Shown here one piece after another: positions 11,222-22,605 of a DNA stretch of 64,000 nt. A program made the position numbers and the translations under genes. Every line of letters starts with the position of its first letter. Position 1 is the stretch's first letter. The stretch comes from Amia ocellicauda (lineage: Eukaryota > Chordata > Actinopteri > Amiiformes > Amiidae): contig NC_089858.1 in assembly GCF_036373705.1 (NCBI RefSeq), positions 33,124,749 through 33,188,748 of the forward strand, written 5' to 3'. The notes beneath the pieces are model-generated. The model saw only the letters and a list, made by a program, of their open reading frames with translations. It did not search any database and was not told where the DNA came from.

Positions 11222-11436
11222 TTACATAGGCTTAATGCCCTGTAGGGAGAGAGAAACAGAGGATGAGGATTAATGGCGCTGCACCGGTCAATACCCCTTT
11301 AAAATTTAATTGAACCATCAAGTCTGCTGAACTTAATGAAATTGAGAGAGAGAGAGTGGTGACACAGAGGGAGCGGCAGGATGTTTACCATTACACAGCC
11401 TGTTATATGATATCAGTCTAGAGAACCAACGAGAGA
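11222..11436. other. Non-coding block B, similar to block A at 3.2 kb
   Basis: Partner of 3183-3392, in the same orientation. It lies beyond the 3' end of sprn, between the two prion-family genes. See the finding on this pair. Confidence 0.5.
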
Positions 11437-11593
11437 TGTAAAACCCTCATTTGCAGATGATGTGCAACACTGCTCAACAAGCTGAGCTCCATTACCCACT
11501 GACCATATACACTCTGCACATGTACAAACATAAGTGTTGAATTTGCAATCAGATGATGTTACGGATACAAAGTCCACAAGGCAGTACTCATGT

Positions 11594-11764
11594 TTAGAGA
11601 ACAACGAGGAAGGAAGAGTGGGAGAAGGAAGAGATGAAGATGAAGAAAGTGGAGGAGGTAGAGCAAGAGGAAGACCAAGACCAACGCCAAGAACAAGGAG
11701 AGCAATCTCTGATGAAATTCAGGCGACTGTGGTTGATCACCCAATTTATAAGCTAGTTTTATAA
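11594..11764 (+). mobile_element. Tc1/IS630-type transposase remnant
   Basis: A short open frame reads RARGRPRPTPRTRRAISDEI then QATVVDH. This matches the N-terminal linker and first helix-turn-helix region of fish IS630-Tc1 transposases as I know them (RRAISDEIRA..VDH). The frame then stops. No ends identified; degraded fossil. Confidence 0.55.
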
Positions 11765-12296
11765 ACAATGTAGCATCAACTGTAGCTCAGATTTATGGGC
11801 GTGTATTGAAGGGATTCACAATTTCATCCAACTGATGAAAAGGATTGTAACGACGCTTTCTGAGAGAATGTGCACTTTCACTAAGTAGCTCATCCTGAGA
11901 GATTGTCAGATTGTCAGGACACCTGCCTCCGTGGCGGCCGCTAGCCTGTGGAGAGCGCGAAGTGCAGCTGGAGACGGTTTCCATAACAACCCTCGAGCAG
12001 CTGAAGAAACGGGCGAGCGCTGCTGGCGTTGCTATGAAACTGATTCCCTCTGGGAATCATTTGGGATAATGATAGGAGGAGAGAGAAAGAAGGAAGAAAA
12101 GAGACGGAGAGAAGAAAAAGAATAGGCATCCCTGAATTTCTCTGTGATGACGGTGTGTGTGTGTGTGTGTACACACTGTTCCAGTTCTTTTCCACTGAGG
12201 CCTGACCAACAACGCAGTGTCTCATGAATCAGGGCAGCATCGATGTGGCCAATAAACACTGCGGGACAGTCGGCATTCAGGATCTGATCAGGATTT

Positions 12297-12302
12297 TTTA
12301 TT
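12297..12302 (-). terminator. sprn: sprn candidate poly(A) signal
   Basis: AATAAA on the - strand about 480 bases after the sprn stop codon; it is the first such signal downstream. Confidence 0.6.
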
Positions 12303-12783
12303 GTGTTTGTTTGTACATGTATCACCCAATCCAGCACATTTAATAAGGTGAAAATACTGCATAACCTGAACAAAAACAATAACAACAATAATAATCATCA
12401 TCATAAATCCCAGACACTATGCTGCGCCACAGCCTCTCCAGCTGGAAATGACTGAAGCCCTTGTTACCTCGGAGACCCTAGACAGGGTAACAAGAGACGG
12501 CATGACACGCAGACGGACGTCCAGACGGACAGACAGACAGTTCCCAGTGTGTGGTCACGTGGCAGTTTTATATAGCGCATCACATGAAAAAGCAAATATA
12601 TAAAATAATTAAAGAGAGTAGTGAAGACAAAGGACAGAGGAAACGCGGGGGTCCTGGAGAGTCTCAGGAAGCCGTTGTCTCGCATCCAGAGCAGCGCAGC
12701 ATCTGCCCTCCAGCACCGCAGCTCTCACTCTCTCTCGGATTCAACTTCAAAACCAGCTGTTTCGGCGTGAACGCTCTCTCACT

Positions 12784-13257
12784 CTAGGTCCTGGCCCAAC
12801 CGGGCAGCAGGGCCGAGAGGAGTGACCCGGCCAGCACGGCGCCGGCGCTGACCCGGGCTCCACGGGCCGAGCCCCCGCTGGCGTGGCGGGTGTCATGGAA
12901 GGCGTGCGACTGGTTCTGGAGCCGGAGCCCATCGTTGTAGTAGTAGGTGCGGTCTTCCTCGGAGGAGTCATCACGGCTGCCGATACCATGGTAGCCTGGT
13001 CTCCCTAGGGACCCCAACCCGTAGCCCAGCGCCGCCCCCCCCAGAGCCCCGGCCGCCGCTGCCCCTGCTATCTTCAGTCCCTGATTGCTGGAGCCCCCCT
13101 TGGGCCGGCTGTGGGGATGGGACACAGAGTGGTGCCACCCCCCTTTAAACCCACCGCTGGTCTTGCCGCCCCTCTTAGATTGCGTGGGTGGGGTCAGTGT
13201 TGCCAGGAGCAACAGGCATGCCCACATCAGCAGCAACTGGCCTCTTTGTCTGTACAT
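12784..13257 (-). CDS. sprn: Shadoo (shadow of prion protein), single coding exon
   Basis: Small GPI-anchored relative of PrP, 157 aa, expected at the neuronal surface; it lacks the globular PrP domain. The start ATG lies two bases after an acceptor (TTCTCTCACAG, AG at 13260-13261), and the protein begins with a signal peptide (QLLLMWACLLLLATL) cut about residue 27. Then come a basic RGG/KGG region (about 28-57), the hydrophobic core shared with PrP (IAGAAAAGALGGAALGYGLG, 63-82), an acidic DDSSEED patch, one N-glycosylation sequon NQS (115-117), and a hydrophobic C-terminal tail (about 132-153) fitting GPI attachment. It has no cysteines besides Cys14 in the signal peptide, as expected for Shadoo. 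Its position beside prnp and rassf2 suggests the fish Sho2 (sprnb) locus; that assignment is inference. Confidence 0.93.
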   Translation of the reverse strand: MYRQRGQLLLMWACLLLLATLTPPTQSKRGGKTSGGFKGGWHHSVSHPHSRPKGGSSNQGLKIAGAAAAGALGGAALGYGLGSLGRPGYHGIGSRDDSSEEDRTYYYNDGLRLQNQSHAFHDTRHASGGSARGARVSAGAVLAGSLLSALLPGWART

Positions 13258-14021
13258 GACTGTGAGAGAAAGAGAGAGAGAGAGAGTTTTATCCCGAGGA
13301 CAGAAGTGCTCTGAGGGATTAAGGGTGGGGGGCTGTCACTGTGCTTTCAAACAACAGATCTGACCGAGACTGGACACAGGGCAGCACTGACGCTGAAATG
13401 TGCCCAGACACTGATTTGTGTGAGTGTCTGTGTGTGTTATCCTTGGTACGCCTTCAAATGCCTGAAATCAAACAGTCCCCAAAAGAGCTAAATACAATCA
13501 GGCTACACTGCACTGCACAACAGAAAGCTACACAATGGTACACAATACTGTCTAATTCTGTATACCTACACTGTGTACAGAAAGATCCCATATGGATGCT
13601 CGCAAGCCTTCTACCACTCCCTCTCTCACTCCCCCTCCCTCCCATCACTCTCCACCCCCCACCCTACCCATTCATCCCTCCCTCGGTTTCACCCATTCTT
13701 TGTCTCCCTTTCCTCTCCCTCCCTCTGTTGGAATCATTCCAGGTATTTGCAGAGATGAATATATATACCTCCCTCACTCTCTTACCTCTTAACCACCCCC
13801 CATCTGTCTCCTAGGCTCTCCAGTATAATACACTGTATATTTCTATCCATTCAGCAAGGAACAAAAGGAAAAACTCACACCACTATGGCTCCCAACTTGT
13901 AAAGTGGTTTAAGAGAGACAGTATGGCACAGCACAAAACAGCAGAGTATAGCACAATACAGTATAGTACAGCACAGCTCAACACAATACAATGCACAGTT
14001 ATTACATTTAACATGGGGGAG

Positions 14022-14037
14022 AATTGGTCTTTAGGTG

Positions 14038-14120
<83 letters not shown>

Positions 14121-14136
14121 CACCTAAAGACCAATT
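14022..14136. repeat. Long perfect-looking palindrome with AAT/ATT arms
   Basis: AATTGGTCTTTAGGTGAT followed by (AAT)n runs straight into (ATT)n followed by ATCACCTAAAGACCAATT. The arms are about 57 bp with almost no loop, centred near 14080. It lies in the sprn intron. Confidence 0.92.
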
Positions 14137-14303
14137 ATTTAATTATTACTATTATTATTATTATTATTATTAATGACTACAATATTGCAATGAATTATGG
14201 AGGTAAAAAATGAACTAAAGAATTGTATTACAACACAGTACAAATATCTCTCTCTCACTCTCACTCTCTCTCTCCCCCAGCAAAGAGTAAGACTGTTCCC
14301 TAC

Positions 14304-14470
14304 CTGTGGAGCGAGTGATGGCCAGCGGATGATAATGAGTGCAGTGGGAGCAATCTGTCTGTCCGCCCGTCTGTCCTGCTCTCCCCAGCTGCTCCCCAAG
14401 CCGTGTCTGCGCTCCCGCCCACATGCCTCTAGGCTGTCACTCACAGACGCCGTGGCCAATCAGCAGCCAG
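14304..14470 (-). promoter_or_regulatory. sprn: sprn predicted non-coding exon 1 and promoter
   Basis: On the - strand, CTCCACAG is followed by GTAGGGAAC, a good donor with its last exon base at 14304. This would give a 1-kb intron down to the sprn acceptor at 13260. The sequence upstream is CpG-containing and has CCAAT-type boxes in both directions (GCCAATCAGCAG near 14455, GATTGGC near 14537). The start of transcription is not determined. Confidence 0.5.
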
Positions 14471-14877
14471 CGGTCTTTGTTTCGTTTCATTGATGCTTTA
14501 CTCTCCCCCTGCACACCTCCCCCTAGGTGACGGAGGATTGGCTGGGAGAAACAATAACAAGGGGGCAGGGCCCATTTCCACAACAATGGCAGAAAAACAT
14601 CATGCATCAGCAGGGCTGCTGATCACTGATACCCTTACTCTCCATCCGTCTCTCGTGCGCTCGCTGTGTCTCTCCCACTATCACTCCCTCTCTCCATCGT
14701 GCTCTTCTTCTCCAGTTGTCATGGTAACCGCAGCACTAAGATGTACCGAGCCGTGTGTGGGATGCTGTGAGGTGGACTAAACCCAGCCCAGTATACCCCT
14801 GGTATAACTCTGTTCTTTACTGTTCAGTGGAACAGAATAGTGCAGTGCAGTGCAGTACAGTCACAACCTCTAAATAT

Positions 14878-15966
14878 CACCCGCCCCCTCCAGCTCATCC
14901 ACAACTCTGCGACTCGTCTGGTATTCTCTCTGCCCCGATTCGCACACGCTACTCCACTGCTCCGCTCCCTCCACTGGCTCCCGATACCGGCACGCATTCC
15001 GTTCAAGACACTGACCCTCACCTACCGCTGTCTCGACCACACTGCACCAAGCTACCTTCAGTCACTCATCTCTCCATACATCCCCTCCAGACCACTGCGC
15101 TCTTCCAGTGCCAGAAGGCTAACTCTGCCTCCTCTCCACTCTCCTCCCTCCAGAGCCGCTCCTTCTCATCCCTGGACCCTAAATGGTGGAACGACCTTCC
15201 CACTGATATCAAAACAGCAGTCTCTGACCCCCTTCTGTTGATTACCCAAGACACGTCTGTTCAGACTCTACTTGTGATCTAGTCGTTTATTATCCTCTAA
15301 ATTTGCACTGATTCAACATCAGGCTTTGACATACCCCTTGCTTGCATTTCCAGTACATGTATTGTTTATTTGGATTTCCCCTATGCCTCCTTTCCCCTAG
15401 CTTTTAATGATACCTGCACTCATAGGTGCCGAGTTTTGAAAGTTACTAACCTTAACCGCCCACGACCACTGTCAGCTAAAATCACTTACATAAAAAAACG
15501 CTGATTTTATTTTATACCTACATTCTAGGCCAGTGTTCGTCAACGGGCCAGAACATAATTAGCAGACAGTGTTTTCTCCGATAACAATGGGGGGGGGGGC
15601 TGACAGGGATTTCTCCAGTAAGAGTGGGGGGGCTGACAGTGCAACACACTATATAGTTCTATGCGGGATAATTTCTCAACGCAACTAACGGGGACTATTG
15701 CAATTAATGCAGTATAAAAGACAAGAATTGCGTTTTTTGTGAGTGAGCCCCCCTTTTTACTGTTCGACGGGGGCTAAAGCCCTTGAGCCCCCATGTAGGC
15801 CTATGCCTGCACTTACTAACTTTTACTACATTACTGTATATTTCCTATACAAGTGTGTAAATTGAAATTTGTAAATTACACTATGCTTTGAACTGCACTG
15901 TATTTTTTGCACTTTGTTTTGTAAGTCACCCTGGATAAGGGCGTCTGCCAAGAAAGAAAGAAATAA
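14878..15966 (+). mobile_element. LINE (L2/CR1-like) 3' fragment
   Basis: A frame at 14840-15241 reads LQLIHNSATRLVFSLPRF, TPLLRSLHWLPIPARI, FKTLTLTYRCLD and PSYLQSLISPY. This is the typical C-terminal end of a fish LINE reverse-transcriptase protein. A frameshift then moves the remainder (WWNDLPTDIKTA) to another frame. The 3' end reads GTCACCCTGGATAAGGGCGT then a (AATAATAAATA) tail at 15950-15966. It is 5'-truncated and broken. A second copy of the same 3' end is at 63270-63590, and a tail-only copy is near 37573-37620. Confidence 0.8.
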
Positions 15967-16001
15967 TAATAAATAAGTCACAGAACTCAGCAGGAACAAT
16001 C

Positions 16002-16007
16002 TTTATT
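16002..16007 (-). terminator. rassf2: rassf2 candidate poly(A) signal
   Basis: AATAAA on the - strand about 965 bases past the rassf2 stop codon; the intervening sequence would be the 3'UTR. Confidence 0.6.
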
Positions 16008-16971
16008 AAATAGCCATTAGAACAGCCTTGTTATTATTGTGCTCACTTAAAAAATTAAAAATTAAAAATATTAAGAATGGACAGGGGAGCTGCATCTCAC
16101 TGTTGCAGCAACATCATCATCATTACATCATCGTCATTACATCATTTCCCATCCCAAGCAAATACAGTTCTGACAACTGAATACAGAACCAGAGCAGTCA
16201 TACAAACACAGCAATCAGTGGGGCCACAGAGGCAGACTCCAGGACACAGGGAGTCAGTCAGAACAGCAACATGCCAACACATGTGTGTGTGTGCGTGTGC
16301 GTGTGTGTGTGTGCGCAGGGCAGAGTGTGGGCGGACGGACAGAGACAGATATACAGAGATGGAGACATAAGAACAGATGTACATCAGCACAGACAGACTG
16401 ACTGATGTCCTGAAGGAGGGGCTGGACAGATAGACAATATGGACCGCTAACAATCCAGCCACATACAGGGGGGTCAGCTCAGAACATGTGTGTTCATTGA
16501 GAGAGAGGAGAGGGTGTCTCTGCCCTGTGGCCCCCCAGGACGGGAGGAGGGCTTGTGCTCAGTGCTGGTGTGCTCTTAAGCCTTTGTGTGCCCGTCTTTT
16601 TTTTTTTTGTTATATATCATTTTGTATAAAAACAAAAAAAGAATATCAGTTAAAGGAAAAGTGCTACAAAATGTAATAATAATCATTATTATTATTATTG
16701 CGTTTTTTACATGCTTCTGCTGCTCGTGCCCTGGGCTACAGAGGATGTTAATGGTTAGCATGGTGATGCCAGGGCTGCCAAGTATGCTGCCCAAAACTCC
16801 CCCACAGCCAGGAGGCGGGGCACTGACCGGACTCACATGAGAAAAGGATGAATGCAGGGGTGAGGGAGAAAGATGTAGAGGGGGAAGAGAGAGAGGAAGG
16901 GAGGTGGGAAGGGGTAAGAGAGAGAGGGATGCCAGGACAAATGTCAAACAGAGGTGCGGGGGGGGGGGAGG

Positions 16972-19402
16972 TCACATGCAGGTCGGCCCCTCCGTCACAC
17001 ACTGCAGCTGTCTCTCTATCACTGAGCGCAGAGCTGTGTACCTGTGGAGAGAGGGAGAGAGGCGATGAGACGTGTTGTCACAATTCCCTAGCCCTGACCC
17101 TCTTTCCCCACTAGAGGCCACCAATGTTCCCTTGCCTTTTCCTGCTCCCTGCACTGCTTTCCTTTTTTCTCTCTGTCAATTAACATTCCTCCACACCCTT
17201 GTGCACTTCTGTTCCTGTCCTCTGTTCTCATTGGTCCTGCTCTTGTCTTCCTAGTTTCTGCTCTCCTTTATAAACCCCTCACTCTGGGAGAAGTGTTGTC
17301 AGCTCTGCCTGCATCACCAAGCTGTGTTCTCCTGGTTCCGTGCGCACTCTCGCTCTCTTCAAGGGTGCTTTATTGGCATGACAAACAGTTTCGTAGTGTT
17401 GCCAAAGCAGTTGATATTATATACATACATTGAAAAATAATAAAAGGTAAGAAAAAGGAGAAAAAAAAAACAACTCTCTCTCTCGCTCCCAGTCCTCCCT
17501 CTTTCGCTCTCAGTCCTGTCTTTGTCTCCATCTCTCTCTCTTTCTGTCCTGTATCTCTGTCTCTCTTGATCACCTGGATTTCGACTTTAGCCAGTGACCT
17601 TGACCACGCCTTTGGATTCTCCTTGGTTTCTGTCAGTTAGTTGTACTAGCTCTGCACTTGGGTCCTATCTCCTACAGCTTTACAGTTCTCCCACGAGGCA
17701 ACCGTGACAGTTATTCAATTAAAGATGGAGGCAGAGAGAAAATAATGATTATGCCACATGTTAGAACATGCAGTCTCTGTATTATTATTATTTCATTCTG
17801 ATCAACACGATACACAGCACAGAGATTCAGCCTCATATCGAGTACTTTCCACTTTTTACTGGATACGATCAATAATTATTGATTTATAATAAAAAATATA
17901 AATAAATGCCATTGTGAAATCAATCTCCAGAATACTTCTCCTTGTGTCATATTGGTTGATAGACAATCAGCAGTGAATCACACATTTTATAGCCAATCAG
18001 GAGCATTTACAGCAGTTCACACAGATATATATTCTTATATTTAAATATAATTAAATAACCATCACACACACTATGTCTGTTCCCTATCAACCCGGTGGAT
18101 CCTCTCTGCATTCTGGTGCTGAACACTGATCTCCCAATGCGCTCCTAAAGCCCCCTGTAGTGTAATTATTATTATTGTTAAAAATAATAATCCATTTGTT
18201 CATATCTTGGCTGACATTCACTAACTCCTCATTTTGAATCAGATGACAGTATTCATCAGATAATACCATAGTAATGCCAAATAATATAAGTGAAATTCAA
18301 ACACATTCCCTGAGAAATGATCACCCTAGTTTGTGTGTAATAATACGATTGCAATATCGACATTTTACTGTAGTACAGCACAGTACAATACAGCATAGCG
18401 ACATGGGAACAACCAGCAACAGAACTGGTCTGGGGGTCAACAGCTGTCTCTCCCTTTCCTGTCTCAGTCCTGGCGTCAGCTGTATTGTCAGTAACGGGCA
18501 GCTGCTTTTGTTGTTGCAGTGGCACCTAGTGGGAGCCTGTGGTGCTGCAGATACATGGCTAGACTGTCAGCGCTGAGCTGACACCTTCTTCCCCAGATTC
18601 CCCACCAGAGCCCCTGACCCCCCAGCTCAGCACAGAGGCTCAGAGTGGGGCTGGAGCACAGAGACGGCGCTGTGATCGCAGCAGAGTACAGCACAGCCCC
18701 CACAGGGCCAAGAACAGCACAGCCATGTCTCCTCACCACCAGCAATTTGAATTTGAGTGAGTGTGTCAGGGAGTGTCAGTGTGTCAGAGCGACTCACTTG
18801 GTCCTCAGTTTCTGCACTTCTCGATCCTCCTCCTCCTGTAACTTCATGATGAAGCTCTGCAGCACTGGCATCTCAAACTTAATATACTGAGCCACCTGGG
18901 AGAGGAGGAGCATATGAACAGTGTTATCAAATCATTATTGCAGTGTTATCACCGTGTTATTCCAGTATGTATTCCAGCGCTCATATTGCACTGTCATTAC
19001 ATTGTTATTACTAACAGTGCCAATGCAATATGCCAGTGTCATCCCAGCCCCAGTGCAGGTGACTCACATCGTAGGTGACCTCCTCCCCCAGGTCCTGCTC
19101 CATCAGGAAGATCTTGCTGACCTGCTCACAGGGGCCCTGCAGCACCCTCACCACCAGGGGGCGGTCTGAGCGCTTCAGCTTCTGACGCTCTGAAACGCAG
19201 GGTCACAGTCTCACACACGTACTCAGATACTGCAGTGCACACACACACTGAGGCCAATATACACGGACACACACTGATAATAAAAGAGGAGAGAAAGAGA
19301 GATGGAGAGAGAGAGAGATTAATGAAGTAGGGGGTCTTACCACCACTGGTGTGCACAAGGTAGAGAGAAAACTCGTCTGCAGAATTCTCAATCTGCAAGA
19401 CA

Positions 19403-19450
<48 letters not shown>

Positions 19451-22195
19451 AGGTTACAGTGTGCTCCCAGGTCTAGAGCCCTGACCTCTACCCCACAGTG
19501 CTGCAGCTCTGCTATAACACGGGACAATCAGTTTAATAACAGCCTGGTTCCCACTGTGCTGACGCACTGAGCGATTGTACTGAGCTGACACACTATACTG
19601 CACTGACGCACTCGGCCCGTCTCTGCTCTCTCACCTTGAACTTGTTGAGCAGCAGTTTGAGGACTTGCGGCGTCGTCATGGTGCTGTTGATGCGGACGTT
19701 GGTGACGGAGCCAAAAGCTGGAGTGAATACGGACGTCTGAGGGAGAGAGAAGAGGGGCAGAGGTTACAGTGCTTTCATGCTCACATTGCAAGTACGCGTG
19801 CGTGCGTGTGCACCTTATGGCTGTAGTAGTGTGTTAGTTGTTAGTTTAACATTACTTAAATAAAAGTTGTTGTATAGTAACGAAGTTCGAAAATGTCAGC
19901 AGGCATTTGATCAGACTAAAATGCTTGCAAACTACATCATTTACATCTGCATTACTACAGTAATATAATGGAAACGTAAAACAAAAATGTTTCGGGAAAC
20001 ATCTACGTTTGGAATGTTTTGCTAAATGCACAGAAGACCCACAAACTGCTTAATGCAAGCTGTGCAACTGAAAATAGGTATAACAGAAGAACAATTCATC
20101 TCCAGCATCATTTGACCAGCTAAGTTTAAATTATGATGCATTATTTATTAGGCTTAAATGGGTCAATTGAATAGAACTGAAAGCAGCGCACGAAAATGAT
20201 CCCATGTAATGATCCCTCTGCAAGTTTGTGGCAATCGTCCCAGTATTATTTTTATTATTAATAATAGTAATATACCAAAAAATACAGCTCTGGAAAAAAT
20301 CAAACGACCACTCCAAGTTCAGAAAACCAATGTTAAGTGGGCTCTTCATTTTTTCCAGAGCCGTATATAATGTTGACACAAACCCTGAACTGTAGAAGGG
20401 AGTCTTTTTATTATAGTTAACCCAAATGTCAAGGTTACTGTGTTCCAGTGCCTTTAGAAGTTACTACTTTCAATATAGTTACTGAATATTGTTTATTCAA
20501 CAAGGGGTTTACACTGATTCACTACTTCTGACACTTTCTGTATTGAATAAACTACAAATTAAAGTTAATATGCACATGTCATCACGCATACAGTTTATTA
20601 TGACCAAGGTGCTTTTACTGGAAGGTTAACATGTTCATGAAAGTAAAATCAATACCTATAGGCTACATAAACCGTGTGCTTGTAAAAATAAACAAACATG
20701 ATTACTGTTTATTTATTATTTTATACTAGAAAACTAGTAGCTACCGTGACATCAGATTAATTATGCAAATAGCAACAACAAAGCTTCAAACCTTTGTTCG
20801 GTAATGTGTTCTGAACCTTCTGAGGTCAAAATGTACCCTTCGGGACAGCCCTAGTAAATTGTGGCTGTAGTAGTGTGTTAGAAGAAAGTGGGTACTTTGT
20901 GGTTGTAGGGGTGTGTTAGTAGTGAATGTGTACCTTGAGGGTTGAAGGAGTGTGTTAGTAGCGAGTGTGTACCTTGTGGTTGTAGTAATGTCCGTTGATG
21001 GAGAAGCGGTGGCGTCTGATCCTGCGCTGGTCGCTGGGGGTCCTCCTCGCGCCCCCCCGCCGCCATACCCCCGCGTCACTCTTGGTCCGCAGCAGCTGGG
21101 GGGAGCACTCTTCTGTGGACAGTGGAAAGCAGAGCTCAGCACCGGTACTGCCGTTCTTACTGCAGGTCTTACTGCTACAGTTACAGTACTGTCCCTCTCC
21201 CTCTCTCCATCCCTCTCCCTCTCTACCTGTCTCTCCCTCCTCGTTCACCACGCTGCTCTCCTCTGATTGGGCATCGGCCTCTGTGACCTCGATAGCAGGC
21301 GGGGCCAGCTGAGGGCCCTCTTTCCTGGAGGGAGAGAGTGAGATGCAGCGAGAAAGAGAGAGGGGAGCAACAGAGGGACGAATGAGTTAAAGTTCACAAA
21401 TTTCACAAAGAAAGACAGGAGAGAGAGGAGAGAGACAGGTAGGAGTGGGGGATGGGGGGGATGGGTGGCAGGTGAAAGCCTCACCTCTGTGCATCCAGGG
21501 TGCAGCCCGAGTGCCAGGATGTGGAGGAGGGAGGGGGTTTGATTCGCTCGTTGTCATCCTGCATCTGAAGCCTGATTGGCCGGCGCAGCCCCCAGGAGAT
21601 ATTCAACAGGCCCTCCACTATCAGCTCATCCTCCTCCTGCACAACAACACAGCACAGCTACACAGTCACACACAACCCCCTCTGTGTCTGTGTGAGTGTG
21701 TGTGTGTGTGTACGAGCGCGTTTACCTCTCTGTGTCTCAGCTGCAGCGTCTGACCCTCGTAGTACAGGTTATAGGTCTTGAGGTTAGACAGCAGCGCAGT
21801 CCTACACACAGAGCACAGTGTCAGCAACAACAACACGACACAGCAACATGCTGTAAAATGCAAAACACACTGGAACTAACGGCACACTTTGCAGAGGATT
21901 CACAAAAAGAAAGTTATTTTACAGTGCAGTCATTGTACTAATAGGAGGAGTAGCAGCAGTAATATTAGTAGTTGTACTTATGGTTTTAGAAGTAAGAGTA
22001 GTTGTACATATAGTAGTAGCAGCAGTATTGGCAGTAGTAGTAGAAACAGTAGTGGTAGCAGTAGTAGTCATGTTATTGGCAGCAGAGTTAGTAGTTGCAG
22101 TTAGTGGAGTTAGTAGTAGGAGTAGTAGTGGTGGGATCTTACTTGCTGATGAACCTGTTCTCTCCGATCTGCACACAGTTTGGCCCCACATCCAT
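16972..22195 (-). CDS. rassf2: Ras association domain family member 2, ten coding exons
   Basis: Adaptor that binds Ras-type GTPases through an RA domain and MST kinases through a C-terminal SARAH helix. Coding exons in transcript order: 22143-22195, 21726-21801, 21485-21636, 21227-21324, 20973-21112, 19635-19736, 19341-19392, 19068-19189, 18798-18895, 16972-17041. They total 963 nt, 320 aa plus stop, and every junction keeps frame. Landmarks: [19 protein letters not shown] (25-43), [20 protein letters not shown] basic stretch (about 152-172), RA domain about 174-260, SARAH segment about 266-312 ([15 protein letters not shown] onward). Human RASSF2 is 326 aa. The first coding exon begins at the acceptor 22221-22222, so at least one upstream non-coding exon is needed. 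The last 22 residues diverge from mammals. The exon-5 donor lies in a minisatellite. Confidence 0.95.
19404..19446. repeat. (CA)n microsatellite in rassf2 intron
   Basis: About 21 CA units only 10 bases beyond the exon-7 acceptor (exon 19341-19392), giving a GT-rich rather than pyrimidine-rich tract on the transcript strand. Confidence 0.95.
19806..19845. repeat. Outlying copy of the rassf2 exon-5 donor minisatellite
   Basis: GTGCACCTTATGGCTGTAG then TAGTGTGTTAG matches the 39-bp unit found at 20857-20973, over 1 kb away in the same intron. Confidence 0.6.
20283..20365. mobile_element. Minimal TIR element (Tc1-like MITE) with TA flanks
   Basis: CAGCTCTGGAAAAAAT and its near-complement ATTTTTTCCAGAGCCG border an 83-bp block flanked by TA. 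It is a drastically deleted derivative; a longer relative with a similar left end is at 38771-38990. Located in rassf2 intron 5. Confidence 0.75.
20857..20973. repeat. rassf2: 39-bp minisatellite spanning the rassf2 exon-5 donor
   Basis: On the transcript strand the phrase CAACCACAAG-GTACACAC followed by TACTAACACAC recurs with spacing 39, 38 and 39 bp. The equivalent exon-end positions are 20973, 20934, 20896 and 20857. The first copy is the real exon-5 end; the next two keep a GT donor dinucleotide. Confidence 0.85.
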
Positions 22196-22220
22196 CCTGC
22201 TCACGCACACAGCATCCACA
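22143..22220 (-). other. rassf2: rassf2 first coding exon with start codon
   Basis: Acceptor CTGTGCAG (AG at 22221-22222) precedes 25 bases of leader and ATG at 22193-22195. The exon encodes [17 protein letters not shown], comparable to the human N terminus ending in KYISK. The donor is AA|GTAAG. Confidence 0.9.
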
Positions 22221-22414
22221 CTGCACAGAGAGGAGGAGAGACATTTTTACATTAGTCAAACCAATAATGCACCTTTTAGGGAGAGGGAGATAGAGAGAGA
22301 AACAGTTATGTATTATTTAACAGCCAACAGCCAACACTGAGATTAAAGTGCAGCCTCCACCACAACACACACACATTGTACAGGACTCACACTATCACGG
22401 ATACTCGCAGTGAT

Positions 22415-22416
<2 letters not shown>

Positions 22417-22450
<34 letters not shown>

Positions 22451-22572
22451 GGTGACACAATCTATCTCAGTCTGTACTTCTGACAGACCACAGAGCAACA
22501 GAGTGCTAGGAGAGGGGGAGGAGATCGATAGAGGAAGGAAGTAAGAAAGGCAGGGCTGGAGGGGGGGGGGGG

Positions 22573-22600
<28 letters not shown>
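22417..22600. repeat. (CA)n and (GA)n microsatellites
   Basis: CA tract at 22417-22449 and a G-run plus GA tract at 22561-22600, in the rassf2 5' intron. Confidence 0.9.

Positions 22601-22605
<5 letters not shown>

Noticed and set aside
14840-15241. 133-codon frame as a host gene
   Set aside because: It is the broken C-terminal part of a LINE polymerase, frameshifted and truncated.
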